64,000 bases of DNA from DAOMFB01 sp963721385 (GTDB lineage Bacteria > Acidobacteriota > Thermoanaerobaculia > UBA5066): contig CAVRJB010000001.1 of the NCBI GenBank assembly GCA_963721385.1, positions 1 through 64,000 of the forward strand. Reading direction: 5' to 3'. Below the pieces are notes generated by a model, which ran no database searches, was not told the origin of the DNA, and saw only the letters and a list, made by a program, of their open reading frames with translations. A program made the translations under genes and the position numbers. Shown here piece after piece: positions 42,114-51,673 of this stretch. Position 1 is the first letter of the stretch. Every line of letters begins with the position of its first letter.

Positions 42114-43532
42114 ATGTTCCGCGAGGTCGGCGACCACGTCTGGGAGCTCCCGAAGCAGGGAGCGATGCGCGTCCCGGGGCGGCTCTTCGCGAGCCGCGGG
42201 CTCGTTCAGGCGCTGGACGCGAAGGTCGCCGAGCAGCTCACGAACGTCGCGTGCCTCCCCGGCATCGTCGGGGCCGCCTGCGCGATGCCCGACGCCCACT
42301 GGGGCTACGGCTTTCCGATCGGGGGCGTCGCCGCTTTCGACCCGGACGAGGGGGGCGTCGTGTCGGCCGGCGGCGTCGGCTTCGACATCTCATGCGGCGT
42401 CCGGACCTACCGGACCGGCCTCACGGGAGCCGCGCTCGGCGACCGGCTCGCGCCGCTGGTTGAGGACCTTTTCCGGAGCGTTCCGGCCGGCGTTGGCTCG
42501 GAAGGGGCGCTCCGGCTCTCGAAAAGGGAGCTCGACGAGGTCCTCGTCCACGGTGCGCGCTGGGCGGTCCGGAACGGGTTCGGGAGCGAGGAGGAACTCG
42601 CCTTCGTCGAGGAGGGCGGGCGGATGGCCGGGGCCGACCCGACTGCCGTGAGCGACCGGGCGAAGGAGCGGCAGACGGGGCAGGTGGGAACGCTCGGCTC
42701 GGGAAACCACTACCTCGAGCTGCAGGTCGTCGACCGCGTCTTCGACGCGGCGGCGGCACGGGCCTTCGGGCTCTCGGAGGGGGACCTTCTCGTCTCGATC
42801 CACTGCGGCTCGCGGGGGCTCGGGCACCAGATCGGGACCGACTACCTGAAAACGCTCGGGGCGGCGGCGTCACGGCTCGGCGTGAAGCTGCCGGACCGGG
42901 AGCTCGCCTCGGCGCCGATAAGGTCGGCGGAGGGACGCGCCTACCTCGGCGCCATGCGCGCTGCCATCAACGGTGCTCTCGCGAACCGGCAGGTCGTGGG
43001 ACATCTCGTCCGGGAGGCGTTCGCACGGCGCGCTCCCGAGGCTCGGCTCACCCTCCTCTACGACGTCTCGCACAACACCTGCAAGGAGGAGACGCACACC
43101 GTCGGGGGAAAGCCGCGGCGCCTCTTCGTCCACCGGAAGGGGGCGACGCGGGCGTTCGGTCCCGGCCACCCGGACCTCCCGGCGCCCTACCGCGAGGCCG
43201 GACAGCCGGTCCTCGTCGGCGGGACGATGGGGACGTTCTCCTTCGTCCTCGCCGGGACGGCGGAGGCGGGAGAGCGCTCCTTCTCGTCGTCGTGCCACGG
43301 CGCCGGACGGGCGATGAGCCGGACGCAGGCGAAGCGGACCTGGCGCGGTGGCGCGCTGATCGAGGAGCTCGGCGCTCAGGGGATCCTGATCCGCGCGCAC
43401 TCGGCCTCGGGCGCGGCCGAAGAGGCGCCCGGCGCCTACAAGGACGTCGAGGAGGTCGCTCGCGTGGCCGAGGCGGCGGGGCTGTCGCGCCGGGTGGCGC
43501 GCCTGCGCCCTGTCGCCTGCGTCAAGGGCTGA
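42114..43532 (+). CDS. rtcB: RNA-splicing ligase RtcB
   Basis: 472 residues. Mn-binding and catalytic residues are visible: MPDAHWGYGFPIGG, GGVGFDISCGVR with the metal Cys, GSGNHYLELQ, SIHCGSRGLGHQ, LLYDVSHNTCKEE, and SSCHGAGRAMSR with the His that carries GMP. Joins 2',3'-cyclic phosphate or 3'-phosphate to 5'-OH RNA ends using GTP. With archease it forms a repair operon. No RtcA or RtcR is adjacent. Confidence 0.96.
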   Translation: MFREVGDHVWELPKQGAMRVPGRLFASRGLVQALDAKVAEQLTNVACLPGIVGAACAMPDAHWGYGFPIGGVAAFDPDEGGVVSAGGVGFDISCGVRTYRTGLTGAALGDRLAPLVEDLFRSVPAGVGSEGALRLSKRELDEVLVHGARWAVRNGFGSEEELAFVEEGGRMAGADPTAVSDRAKERQTGQVGTLGSGNHYLELQVVDRVFDAAAARAFGLSEGDLLVSIHCGSRGLGHQIGTDYLKTLGAAASRLGVKLPDRELASAPIRSAEGRAYLGAMRAAINGALANRQVVGHLVREAFARRAPEARLTLLYDVSHNTCKEETHTVGGKPRRLFVHRKGATRAFGPGHPDLPAPYREAGQPVLVGGTMGTFSFVLAGTAEAGERSFSSSCHGAGRAMSRTQAKRTWRGGALIEELGAQGILIRAHSASGAAEEAPGAYKDVEEVARVAEAAGLSRRVARLRPVACVKG

Positions 43533-43538
43533 GACGGC

Positions 43539-45086
43539 TCACGCGGCGCGCCGGCGCGGCGCGTGCGGGAGGAGCGCGAAGAGCGCGGCGAAGAAGAATC
43601 CGGCGAGCGCTCCCGGGAAGAACACAGGGACGCCGGCGCCTGTGACGAGACCCGACACGAGGGCGAAAGGCGGCACCGCGACGAGGATCGCCGGCACTGC
43701 AGCCACGGCCAGGGCAGCCGCGCGAAGCCAGGGGTGTCGCGCCGGCTCGTGGAGCAGGAAGAGGACGAGAAACGCCGGGACGAGGAGCAGCAGAGGCCAG
43801 ACGACGACCGCGCTCATGGCCGGAAAGGCGAATCCCGTGGCGAGCGACGCGAGCGCCCAAACGAGCAGCCCGGCCGAGGCGAGCGAGGCGTCGGACGCCT
43901 GCCTGCGGCGGACGACCGCTTCCGCCGCGAGCGCGACAGCCACGGCGAAGAGCGCGGAGAGCGCTGCAAAGAGGCCCGTGACATCCCCGGCGGGCCGGAG
44001 CGCGCGAGCGATCGCCTGGGCGGCGAGGCCGAGGAGGCCGGAGACGACGACGGCAGCGAGGAGGATGCCCAGCCCGATCAGGAGGCCGCCTGCCCGGAGC
44101 CGTCCGCGGGCGAGGCCGAAAGCGAGAAGGAGAACGGCGAGCAGAGCAGAGGCGAGGGCGAGCGGGCGCGTCCACGCCACCGGGTAGAGGAAGAGCTTCG
44201 ATCCCGCGTGAAGGGCGATGGAGTCACCGGCGCGGAGGGAGCCGAGAGGCTCGTCGCCGAGCTGCCGGAGAAGCGCGAGGACCGTGGAGCCGTCGTCCTG
44301 CAGCGCGGAAAGGTCGGGGCGCGCGGCGGGTCGTCCTGAGAAGGGCCCGAGGGCGACACCGGGACGCCCGTCGGCGAGGAGGCCGAGCGCCCAGGCGGCG
44401 ACGGCGCCGCCCCGGCCGCGGAGGTCGTTCAGGTGAAGGAGGACGAGCGGGTGAGGCGTGGCGGAGGCGACGCGCGACACGACCGGTCCACTCCCGGGGG
44501 CGGCCGCGAGCGTGGCTGACGGACTCGCCGCCCCGCTCCCCGCGAGGACGAGGACGACGGCGACGCCGCGGGTCGCCGGATCGGCGTCGAGCGGAGGGAG
44601 GGGAGCGACGCCGGTCGTCAGGAGGACGACGACGTCGTTCTTCGGCCGCGAGCCCGCCTTCAGGGCGCGCATCGCCTCGATGACTGCCAGGGTGTCGGAA
44701 ACGTCTCCGGCGGGCGCGCATCGCGCCGCGAGGAGGATCGCTCCCGAGGAACTCATTCCGGGGAGACGGGCGAGCACCTCGCCACCCGAGGCACCCGGCA
44801 AGGCGGTCACGAGGAGGCCGAGGGCTCCGAGTTGGCTTCCGGCATGGACCGCCACCTCGGCGGGCGAGCCTGCGTTCGCGATTCCCTCGAAGTGGCGCAT
44901 CGCCCGCCCGGTCGCGAAGTCGCGCTCCGGCGCGATCGAGGCGAGCGACGGAGGGGGCGCGAGGGGTGAGAGCCCGACGAAGACCGCAACGATCAGGAGG
45001 ACGGCGACCGCGAGCTGTGCCGGCCAGGCTCGGGGCGTTTCTTCGGCTCCGGCGCCGTCGAGCAGATGGAGGGAGACGAGGTCCAT
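43539..45086 (-). CDS. M28-like membrane protein lacking zinc ligands (pseudopeptidase)
   Basis: 515 residues from an ATG preceded by GGGAGGTGAT. One N-terminal membrane helix, an exported domain (about 55-320), then seven to nine hydrophobic helices. The layout follows Fxna/ERMP1-like M28 aminopeptidases: ATGRAMRHFEGIA, then AILLAARCAPAGDVSDTLAVIEAMRAL, then NDVVVLLTTGVAP. At the places where M28 enzymes have HxD, DD, EE and a later Asp, this protein has ARCA, DVSD, TGVA and no acid, so zinc binding seems lost. Convergent with rtcB. Confidence 0.65.
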   Translation of the reverse strand: MDLVSLHLLDGAGAEETPRAWPAQLAVAVLLIVAVFVGLSPLAPPPSLASIAPERDFATGRAMRHFEGIANAGSPAEVAVHAGSQLGALGLLVTALPGASGGEVLARLPGMSSSGAILLAARCAPAGDVSDTLAVIEAMRALKAGSRPKNDVVVLLTTGVAPLPPLDADPATRGVAVVLVLAGSGAASPSATLAAAPGSGPVVSRVASATPHPLVLLHLNDLRGRGGAVAAWALGLLADGRPGVALGPFSGRPAARPDLSALQDDGSTVLALLRQLGDEPLGSLRAGDSIALHAGSKLFLYPVAWTRPLALASALLAVLLLAFGLARGRLRAGGLLIGLGILLAAVVVSGLLGLAAQAIARALRPAGDVTGLFAALSALFAVAVALAAEAVVRRRQASDASLASAGLLVWALASLATGFAFPAMSAVVVWPLLLLVPAFLVLFLLHEPARHPWLRAAALAVAAVPAILVAVPPFALVSGLVTGAGVPVFFPGALAGFFFAALFALLPHAPRRRAA

Positions 45087-45176
45087 GACATCACCTCCCC
45101 CGCGGGCTCGGGCCGCCCGAGCCACGCCCCCGCGGGATTCCATCCCGTCCGCTGCATCTTTCGTTCCAGCCAGGGT

Positions 45177-46184
45177 CTAGCGGCGACCGCCAGCACTCGC
45201 GTAGCCGAGGCGCATGAGGACGAGCGGCCAGTCCGCGAGGCCGAGGCACGACCTGAGGGCGGCGCGAAGCGCCCGCACCTCGATCGGCTGGTTCAGGAAC
45301 GACGCGACGAGGCCGAGCCGCGTGGCCGACAGGAGGACGCGCTCGACTTCCTCGCCGGCCGAGAGCCAGCCGCAGGGTGTGTCCTCGCCGTGGACGACGG
45401 CCAGGAGCGGCGCCTCGGAAGCGACCCGGAAGTCGCGCTTGGCCTGAAGGCCCCCGAGATCGAAGCCGGAAAGGAACCAGGATGAGAGGCCCGGGAAGAG
45501 GTCCGGGACGGGAAGAAAGCCGTCGGAAGGTTCGGCGGCGCCGGCGTCACGGTCCTCGCGAACCCGGCCATGGACGCGGGCGCCCACCTCGAAGCGAAAT
45601 GCCGGATCGGCGAAGAGGAGGCGGTCCCCGTCGGCGACGAGGCCTGCAATGGCCGCCCGCTCGGCGGTGTTCGTCACCCACCGGACCCCCACGGGCCCGC
45701 GCCCTGCGGCGCAGGCAAGTGAGAAGAAGACGTCGTCGGGGAGCGGCTCGGCTTCCACCGCGAGCCGCCATGCGCGGCGCCGGACGAGGGCGGGGAAGAG
45801 GGAAAAGAGATCGGGATCGCGCTCCTCGCTGGCCGAGAGTCGGACCTCGGCGAGGAGGTCGGCATCCCGCGGGTCGGGGAGGAACGTCACGCAGGCGGCG
45901 AGGCCGTAGAAGGCGGCGGCGACGCGCAGGTTGAAAACCACGGCGCCGGCGGCGAGCGTCATGAGCCGCCCTTCCGGATCGAAGGGGGAAAGGCCGCGCG
46001 CTCGGTCGGCCCGAAGCGACACACCCTCCGGGATCGGCTCGAGCCTCCAGGGCCGCGGGTGGCGGGCCGCCGGCGCCCGCTCCGCCCAGGTCAGGAGCTC
46101 GCGCAGCCGTTCGGGGAATGGCGTCTCCGGGGGGAATCCGGCGGGGGACGCGCTCCACGCCGGCTCGCAGGGGTCGTTGGCCAC
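45177..46184 (-). CDS. Acg-type nitroreductase-like FMN protein
   Basis: 335 residues from a GTG preceded by GGAGGAGGG. Two tandem nitroreductase-like halves, as in the mycobacterial Acg/Rv3131 family: WAERAPAARHPRPWRLEP (first half, FMN-contact region) and the C-terminal LLAVVHGEDTPCGWLSAGEE plus LLSATRLGLVASFLNQPIEV. Acg proteins may store FMN rather than act as reductases. Monocistronic or read after the acyl-CoA ligase (gap 164 bp). Confidence 0.82.
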   Translation of the reverse strand: MANDPCEPAWSASPAGFPPETPFPERLRELLTWAERAPAARHPRPWRLEPIPEGVSLRADRARGLSPFDPEGRLMTLAAGAVVFNLRVAAAFYGLAACVTFLPDPRDADLLAEVRLSASEERDPDLFSLFPALVRRRAWRLAVEAEPLPDDVFFSLACAAGRGPVGVRWVTNTAERAAIAGLVADGDRLLFADPAFRFEVGARVHGRVREDRDAGAAEPSDGFLPVPDLFPGLSSWFLSGFDLGGLQAKRDFRVASEAPLLAVVHGEDTPCGWLSAGEEVERVLLSATRLGLVASFLNQPIEVRALRAALRSCLGLADWPLVLMRLGYASAGGRR

Positions 46185-46348
46185 GTCAATGCGTTCCCTC
46201 CTCCGGGAGGAAGCAACTCGGGGGCCGCGCGCCATTGCTGCACGGCGCGAGGCGCGCCGCAGAACCCCGCTCCCTTTTTCCCACCGGGCGCGGATTCTTC
46301 CGCACCCTTGGCAAGCGTTGAGTTCCTCAGCGCCCGCAGGCGCGCGCG

Positions 46349-47979
46349 TCAGGAGGAGAGGCCGTAGGCGAAGCGCTTTATCTTGCGCGTCGGCGTCTTC
46401 TCGAACTCCTCGGGCCAGAGCTCGATCCGCGCGACCGCGGCCCACGATGGAAGGCCCCTGTTCAGGGCCACGCGGTTCTCCTCCATCCTGCGTTGGAGAT
46501 CCGCCTCGCCGACGTGCTTCTCGTCGACGCGCTCGAGGTCGGGGTAGACGAGCGCGACGAGCCGTCCCCCCTTCTCGAGGACGAGCGACTCGCCGACGTA
46601 AGGGAGGGCGTTGAGCTTCGCCTCGATCTCCTCGGGATAGACGTTCTGGCCCGAGGGGCCGAGGAGCGTGGTCTTGGTCCGTCCGCGGAGAGTCAGCCAG
46701 CCCGCCTCGTCGAGAACACCGAGGTCGCCCGTGTGGAGCCAACCTTCGGCGTCGATCGCGTCGCGCGTCGCCTCTGGATTCCTGTGGTAGCCCGACATCA
46801 CGTTCGGGCCGCGGACGAGCACCTCTCCCGGCTCGCGGCGAGGGTCCTTCGAGTCGATCCGGACCTCGAGCGCGTCGATGACCCGGCCCACGGTGCGCTT
46901 CCGATGCTCGGCCCAGCCCGAGTAGCTGATGAGAGGCCCGCACTCGGTCATGCCGTAACCCGTCGTCAGCCGGAAGCCCGCTTCCATCAGGAAATCCTCG
47001 ACCTCAGGGGCCAGCGCCGCGCCGCCGACGATGATCTCGCGGAAGTTCCCGCCGAAAGCCGCGACGAGCTTGTTCCGGACCTTCGATGCCACGACCCGCC
47101 GGAGACCCGGCACCTTCATCAGCAGGCGCGTCGCCGGCTTCTCGAGGACGGGGCGGATCTGCTTCTTGTAGATCTTCTCGAGGACGAGCGGCACCGAGAG
47201 GATGAGACGCGGCTTCACCCGTCTCGAAGACGCGCAGGAGGACCTGCGGCGCCGGCATCTGCCCGACGAAGGTGATGGCGCAGCCCGACGGCGAAGGGGA
47301 AGAGGAACTCGAACGCGCACCCGAAGGCATGGGCGAGCGGGAGGAAGGAGACGATCGTGTCGCCCGGCCGAAGCGGCATGTGCCGCTGCGCAAACCGGAT
47401 GTTGACGAGAAGGCTCCGGTGCGGGAGGACGACGCCCTTCGAGAAGCCGGTCGTCCCCGACGTGTAGACGATCGCGGCCGTCTCGCCGGGGGAGACCTCT
47501 TCGAACCGGACCGGCGCCGCAGGAGCGGCCAGGGCCTCCTCAATCGCGCGCGCGGTCCGGTCCCGGTCCGCCGAGACGACGCGGAAGCCCGCGAGGGAGA
47601 GCGTCGCCCGGAGCCCCTTCGTCGCCGCGGGGTCGAGCGAGGCGGCCAGCGCGTCCGCCGCGAAGAAGAGGACGGACTCCGAGTGGTTCACGATGTGGTG
47701 GATGTCGTCGCGCTTGAAGTCGGGGAGGATCGGGACGATCGCCGCGCCGTAGGTGACCGCCGCGAGGTAGACCGTGGCCCACGACGAGGAGTTCCGGCCG
47801 AGGAGGGCGATGGCGTCTCCCCGTTTCACGTGCGCCGCCCGAAACGCCGCGTGGAGGCGCGCGATCTGCCGGCCCACGTCGGCGTAGGTCAGGGTCTCGC
47901 CGCTGTCGTCCGAGAACGCGGGCCGCTCGCGGTGGGCCGCGAGGCTGTCGGCGATCGCGCTGACGAGCGTTTCGGTCAC
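46349..47979 (-). pseudogene. Long-chain acyl-CoA synthetase (AMP-forming), broken by two +1 frameshifts
   Basis: Conceptually about 542 residues from GTG 47979 (GGAGG upstream). Frame 1 holds the A3 motif VYTSGTTGFSKGVVLPH up to FLFPFAVG. A short second frame gives CAITFVGQMPAPQVLLRVFET, and the third gives VKPRLILSVPLVLEKIYKKQ through the A5 TGYGMTECGP, WLHTGDLG and the catalytic Lys in KTPTRKIKRFAYG. The breaks are at GGG runs near 47284-47286 and 47218-47220; with GG at both sites one full ligase results. It would activate fatty acids with CoA. Follows the M1 peptidase gene by 13 bp. Confidence 0.88.
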
Positions 47980-47992
47980 GGAAGGCCTCCGC

Positions 47993-49774
47993 TCAGGAGG
48001 GGTAGGCGGCGAGGACGGACTCCACGGCGCGGCGGGAGAGGACGTGCATCCGGGGCTTTGCCCCGGCGTAGACCTCCCGCGCGAGCGCCCGCGTCCGCGG
48101 CGTCGCACCGAGCGCGTTGTAGAGCGGCCGGAGGTACTTCATCCGGCCCACCGAGGCGAGCACCTCTCGAAGCCGCGGGAAGGCCGGCTCGTAATCCGAG
48201 GCGGCGGCAATCGCCAGCCACTCGGCGAGGAGCTCCCAGTTGCCCTGACTCGAGAGGCCCAGCAGCCCGTCGAGAGCCGCGCACGCCGCTGGGGGGGCCG
48301 GACGGGGGATGCGCTGCAGGTAGACGAGCTTTTCGGCCGGCGTCCAGCGCGCGACCTCGGAGGTCGACGGCCGCGCCCCCTCGGGGAAGCGCGCGGCGAG
48401 GCCCGAGAGCTTCTCGAGCGCCTCCGACTCGAAAACTGGCGCGTTCTCCGGGAGGCCGATCCCGTTCATCCACTCGTCCGCGCGGACCTTCGCCGCGAGC
48501 CCCGGCAGCTCCGCCTCGAGGAAGGCGAGGAACTCGCCGGACGTGATCGAGGTGAAGCGGAAGCGGGCGAGGTACGCCGCGAGGAACCGGTCGAACCGCT
48601 CCCGCCCGGCTGTCCGCTCGAGGAGCGCGAAGAAGCGCGCTCCCTTCTCATATGGGATCGAGGAGAACGCGTCGTCGGGGTCGGTCCCCGCGAGGTCGGT
48701 CTTCAACTTCGTCAGCGGCGACCCGGCACCGAAGCGGGTGAAGGAGTCCCTGAGCGCCTTCTCGCCGATGGCCCAGGACAGCACGGCCGCCGGCGCCCCG
48801 TGGAGCGCCTCCAGGATCCGCCGCTCGGCCCACGTCGTCGCCCCTTCGTTCAGCCAGAAGTGCTCCATCGTGGCGTTCGTCACGAGGTTTCCGGTCCAGG
48901 AGTGAGCCAGCTCGTGAGCGACGACGTCGACAAGGGAGCGGTCTCCCGCGAGGACCGTCGGCGTCAGGAAGGTCATCCGCGGGTTCTCCATCCCCCCGTA
49001 CGGGAAGGAGGGAGGCAGGACGAGCATGTCGTAGCGATCCCACGGGTAGGGACCGAAAAGCGTTTCGGCGGTCCGGATCGTCTCTTCGACGCCGGCAAAC
49101 TCCCACGCCGCCTTCTCGACGACCTCGGGCTCGGCGAAGACCCGCGAACGCGGCGACAGGTCGCGCGAGGCGAGTCGGCCCGCCGCGAGCGCGAAGAGGT
49201 AGGGCGGGATCGGCTGCGGCATCTCGAAGACGAACGTGCGGGTCCCGGGGCGCGGGCCGCGGCGGTCGCCGGCGGGCCCGGCCGACATGACGACCGAGAG
49301 GGGCTCGGGGACGGTCACCTCGGCGCGGTACGAGATCCGGACGGCGGGCGTGTCCTGAAGCGGCAGGACGGTCCTCGCGTGAATCGCCTGGCACTGGCTG
49401 TAGAGGAAGGGATGGGAACCGCCGGCCGTCTGGGCGGGGTCGAGCCACTGCAGCGCGACGGCGTCGGGCGACGTCGTGAAGCGGATCGAGACGGCGGGCG
49501 TTCCCGGCGGGAGGTCGAGGCGAAGCCTCCGGCCGAGGATCGGCGTCTCCTCGCCGAGGGCGTGCGGCACCGCCTTCCCGTCCGGCGTCGCGACCGCGTG
49601 GATCGTCAACCCCTTGGTGTCGAGGTCGAGCGGGCCGGAGCCCGGCGCCACGAAGCGGAGGTGGATCTCCCCGGTCACGACCCGGCGGGCGAAGTCGACG
49701 TCGAGCGAGAGATCGGCGTGGCGGGTCCGGGGCTGGGTGTCGTCGACGAAGGAATGTGGATCGATTCGGCTCAT
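47993..49774 (-). CDS. M1 zinc aminopeptidase, leukotriene A4 hydrolase-like
   Basis: 593 residues. The N-terminal beta saddle is followed by the catalytic domain with PYGGMENPRMTF, zinc motif VVAHELAHSWTGN and WLNEGATTWAE (HExxH plus distal Glu), and a C-terminal helical domain (about 440-593) typical of LTA4H-type enzymes. No signal peptide, so likely cytosolic, trimming N-terminal residues. It is upstream of the acyl-CoA ligase gene. Confidence 0.93.
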   Translation of the reverse strand: MSRIDPHSFVDDTQPRTRHADLSLDVDFARRVVTGEIHLRFVAPGSGPLDLDTKGLTIHAVATPDGKAVPHALGEETPILGRRLRLDLPPGTPAVSIRFTTSPDAVALQWLDPAQTAGGSHPFLYSQCQAIHARTVLPLQDTPAVRISYRAEVTVPEPLSVVMSAGPAGDRRGPRPGTRTFVFEMPQPIPPYLFALAAGRLASRDLSPRSRVFAEPEVVEKAAWEFAGVEETIRTAETLFGPYPWDRYDMLVLPPSFPYGGMENPRMTFLTPTVLAGDRSLVDVVAHELAHSWTGNLVTNATMEHFWLNEGATTWAERRILEALHGAPAAVLSWAIGEKALRDSFTRFGAGSPLTKLKTDLAGTDPDDAFSSIPYEKGARFFALLERTAGRERFDRFLAAYLARFRFTSITSGEFLAFLEAELPGLAAKVRADEWMNGIGLPENAPVFESEALEKLSGLAARFPEGARPSTSEVARWTPAEKLVYLQRIPRPAPPAACAALDGLLGLSSQGNWELLAEWLAIAAASDYEPAFPRLREVLASVGRMKYLRPLYNALGATPRTRALAREVYAGAKPRMHVLSRRAVESVLAAYPS

Positions 49775-49792
49775 GGCGCTCGCGATTCTGCG

Positions 49793-51169
49793 CTAGCCGG
49801 GGCGCTCTTCGCCGATCTTCTCCAGGCCGAACTTCTCGATCCGGTACCGGATCTGGTCCCGGTTCAGGTGGAGGAGCCGCGCGGCCTGCGTCTGATTCCC
49901 CTGCGTCCTCTTCAGCGCCTGCGCGACGAGGTCCCGCTCGAGCTCCTCGAGATTGACGCCAGCGGGCGGGAGGCGGAAACCGTCCAGCGCCGTGCGCCCG
50001 GCGGGCCCGAACGAAAAGTCGCCGGGCGACAGGCGCTCCTCCTCCGCGAGGAGGACGGCGCGCTCGACCGCGTTTCTCAGCTCGCGGACGTTGCCGGGCC
50101 AGCCGTACGACTCAAGGACGCGCATCGCCTCGCCGGTCACACCCGCCACCTTCTTCCGGAACTCGGCACGGAACTGCTCGAGAAAGTGGTTCACGAGGAG
50201 CGGGACGTCCCCCGCGCGCTCGCGGAGCGGCGGGAGCGAGACGGGGACGACGCGGAGCCGGTAGTAGAGGTCTTCGCGAAAGCGCCCCGAGGCGACGGCC
50301 TCCTCGAGGTTCCGGTTTGTGGCCGCGACGACGCGGACGTTGACGTGAAGATCGCTCGTCCCGCCGACCCTCCGGAAGGCCTTTTCCTCGAGGAAGCGGA
50401 GAAGCTTGGCCTGGAGCATCGGCGTCATCTCGCCGATCTCGTCGAGGAAGACGGTGCCTCCGTCGGCCTGCTCGAGGAGCCCGGGCTTCTGGTGCTTGGC
50501 GTCGGTGAACGCGCCGCGCTCGTGCCCGAAGAGCTCGCTCTCGAGAAGCGTCTCGGGAAGCGCCGAGCAGGTGATGTTCTGGAAGACGCCGGACTCGCGC
50601 TCGCTCGCGAAGTGGATCACTTTGGCCGCGAGGTCCTTGCCGGTCCCGCTCTCGCCGATGAGGAGGACCGTGGACGCGGGCGAGGCGGCGACCTTCCGGA
50701 GCAGCTCCTTGACGGCGCGCATCGGGGCCGAGTCTCCGATGATCTGGTCGAACGAAAAGCCGGCGGACTCCCTCGCGCGGAGGCTTCGCACCTCGCGGCG
50801 AAGGCGTGTCGTCTCGAGGGCCTTTCCGACGTGGAGGAGGAGCTCGTCGACGTCGATCGGCTTGTTCAGGTAGTGCCACGCGCCGCGCTTCATCGCCTCG
50901 ACGGCGTTCTCGACCGTCGCAAGGGCGGTGATCAGGATGACGAGCGTGTCGGGGTGCCGCTCGCGCATCCGCCGGAGCACTTCGAGGCCGTCGATGTCGG
51001 GGAGCTTGAAATCGAGGAGAACGAGGTCGGCCCCCTCGTCGAATCTTGCGAGCGCCTCGGTCCCGGTCTCCGCCTCGGTGACGGCGTAGCCCGCCCCCTC
51101 GAGGCGCTCCCGGAGCGTCCAGCGGATCAGCTTTTCGTCGTCGACGACGAGGATTCGGGGCCGCGCCAC
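49793..51169 (-). CDS. NtrC-family sigma54-dependent response regulator
   Basis: 458 residues. Receiver with VVDDEKL, phospho-Asp in LVLLDFKLPDIDG (about 53) and LNKPID. AAA+ domain with Walker A GESGTGKD, the sigma54-contact loop GAFTDA (a variant of GAFTGA), Walker B GGTVFLDEIGEM and GWPGNVRELRN. The Fis-type HTH is at the C-terminus (TQAARLLHLNRDQIRYRI). It should activate sigma54 promoters when phosphorylated. It is 7 bp downstream of the pseudo-receiver gene, and the PAS kinase diverging at 51674 is a likely partner. Confidence 0.94.
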   Translation of the reverse strand: MARPRILVVDDEKLIRWTLRERLEGAGYAVTEAETGTEALARFDEGADLVLLDFKLPDIDGLEVLRRMRERHPDTLVILITALATVENAVEAMKRGAWHYLNKPIDVDELLLHVGKALETTRLRREVRSLRARESAGFSFDQIIGDSAPMRAVKELLRKVAASPASTVLLIGESGTGKDLAAKVIHFASERESGVFQNITCSALPETLLESELFGHERGAFTDAKHQKPGLLEQADGGTVFLDEIGEMTPMLQAKLLRFLEEKAFRRVGGTSDLHVNVRVVAATNRNLEEAVASGRFREDLYYRLRVVPVSLPPLRERAGDVPLLVNHFLEQFRAEFRKKVAGVTGEAMRVLESYGWPGNVRELRNAVERAVLLAEEERLSPGDFSFGPAGRTALDGFRLPPAGVNLEELERDLVAQALKRTQGNQTQAARLLHLNRDQIRYRIEKFGLEKIGEERPG

Positions 51170-51176
51170 GCCGGCA

Positions 51177-51557
51177 TTATCCCGTCTCGGCGAGGCCCCG
51201 CGAGGCCCAGGCCACCATCTCGTCCAGATCGAACGGCTTCTCGAGGACGGGGGGCCCGTCCGGGCGGGACGGAAGCGCTTCGGGAGGCTCGGCCGACGAC
51301 ATCAGGACGACGCGGCAGCCCGGGTCCGTCGCGGCGAGCTTCGAGCCGAGGGCGGCGCCGTCGAGATCGGGAAGGGTGACGGCCACGAGAGCGAGGTCCA
51401 CGTGGCGCCCCGCCACGGCTTCGAGGGCCTCGAAACCGGCGCCGGCCTCGAGCACTTCCCATCCGGCGTCGGCGAACTTCTCCCGGAGGGACCACCGGAG
51501 GAGGTCGTCCTCGTCGACCACGAGCAGGCAGTGAGATGGGAGAGATGGGGCGCGCAT
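51177..51557 (-). CDS. Stand-alone receiver lacking the phosphoacceptor Asp
   Basis: 126 residues with receiver-fold landmarks: acidic pocket VVDEDDLLRWSLRE, switch Ser in VVLMSSAEPP and Lys in LEKPFDLDEM. The strand-3 Asp is replaced: DLALVAVTLPDLDG has Ala where LLDV would carry it. Probably signals without phosphorylation, perhaps as a competitor or anchor for the paired kinase or NtrC protein. Cotranscribed with the NtrC gene (gap 7 bp). Confidence 0.8.
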   Translation of the reverse strand: MRAPSLPSHCLLVVDEDDLLRWSLREKFADAGWEVLEAGAGFEALEAVAGRHVDLALVAVTLPDLDGAALGSKLAATDPGCRVVLMSSAEPPEALPSRPDGPPVLEKPFDLDEMVAWASRGLAETG

Positions 51558-51673
51558 GCCGGCCGAAAGCGCTGCAGGATTCGTACCGGCCCTTGTACGA
51601 TTCGCGGGAAATCCCGAAACCGACGCCGATTCCGCCTTCCTTCGGTCCGCGCCCCGGCTCGGCGGTGGCTGGC

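Noticed and set aside
48044..51379. A 1111-codon plus-strand frame across the M1 peptidase and NtrC genes
   Set aside because: Antisense shadow of two clear genes; composition is Arg/Gly/Glu/Leu repeats without domains.
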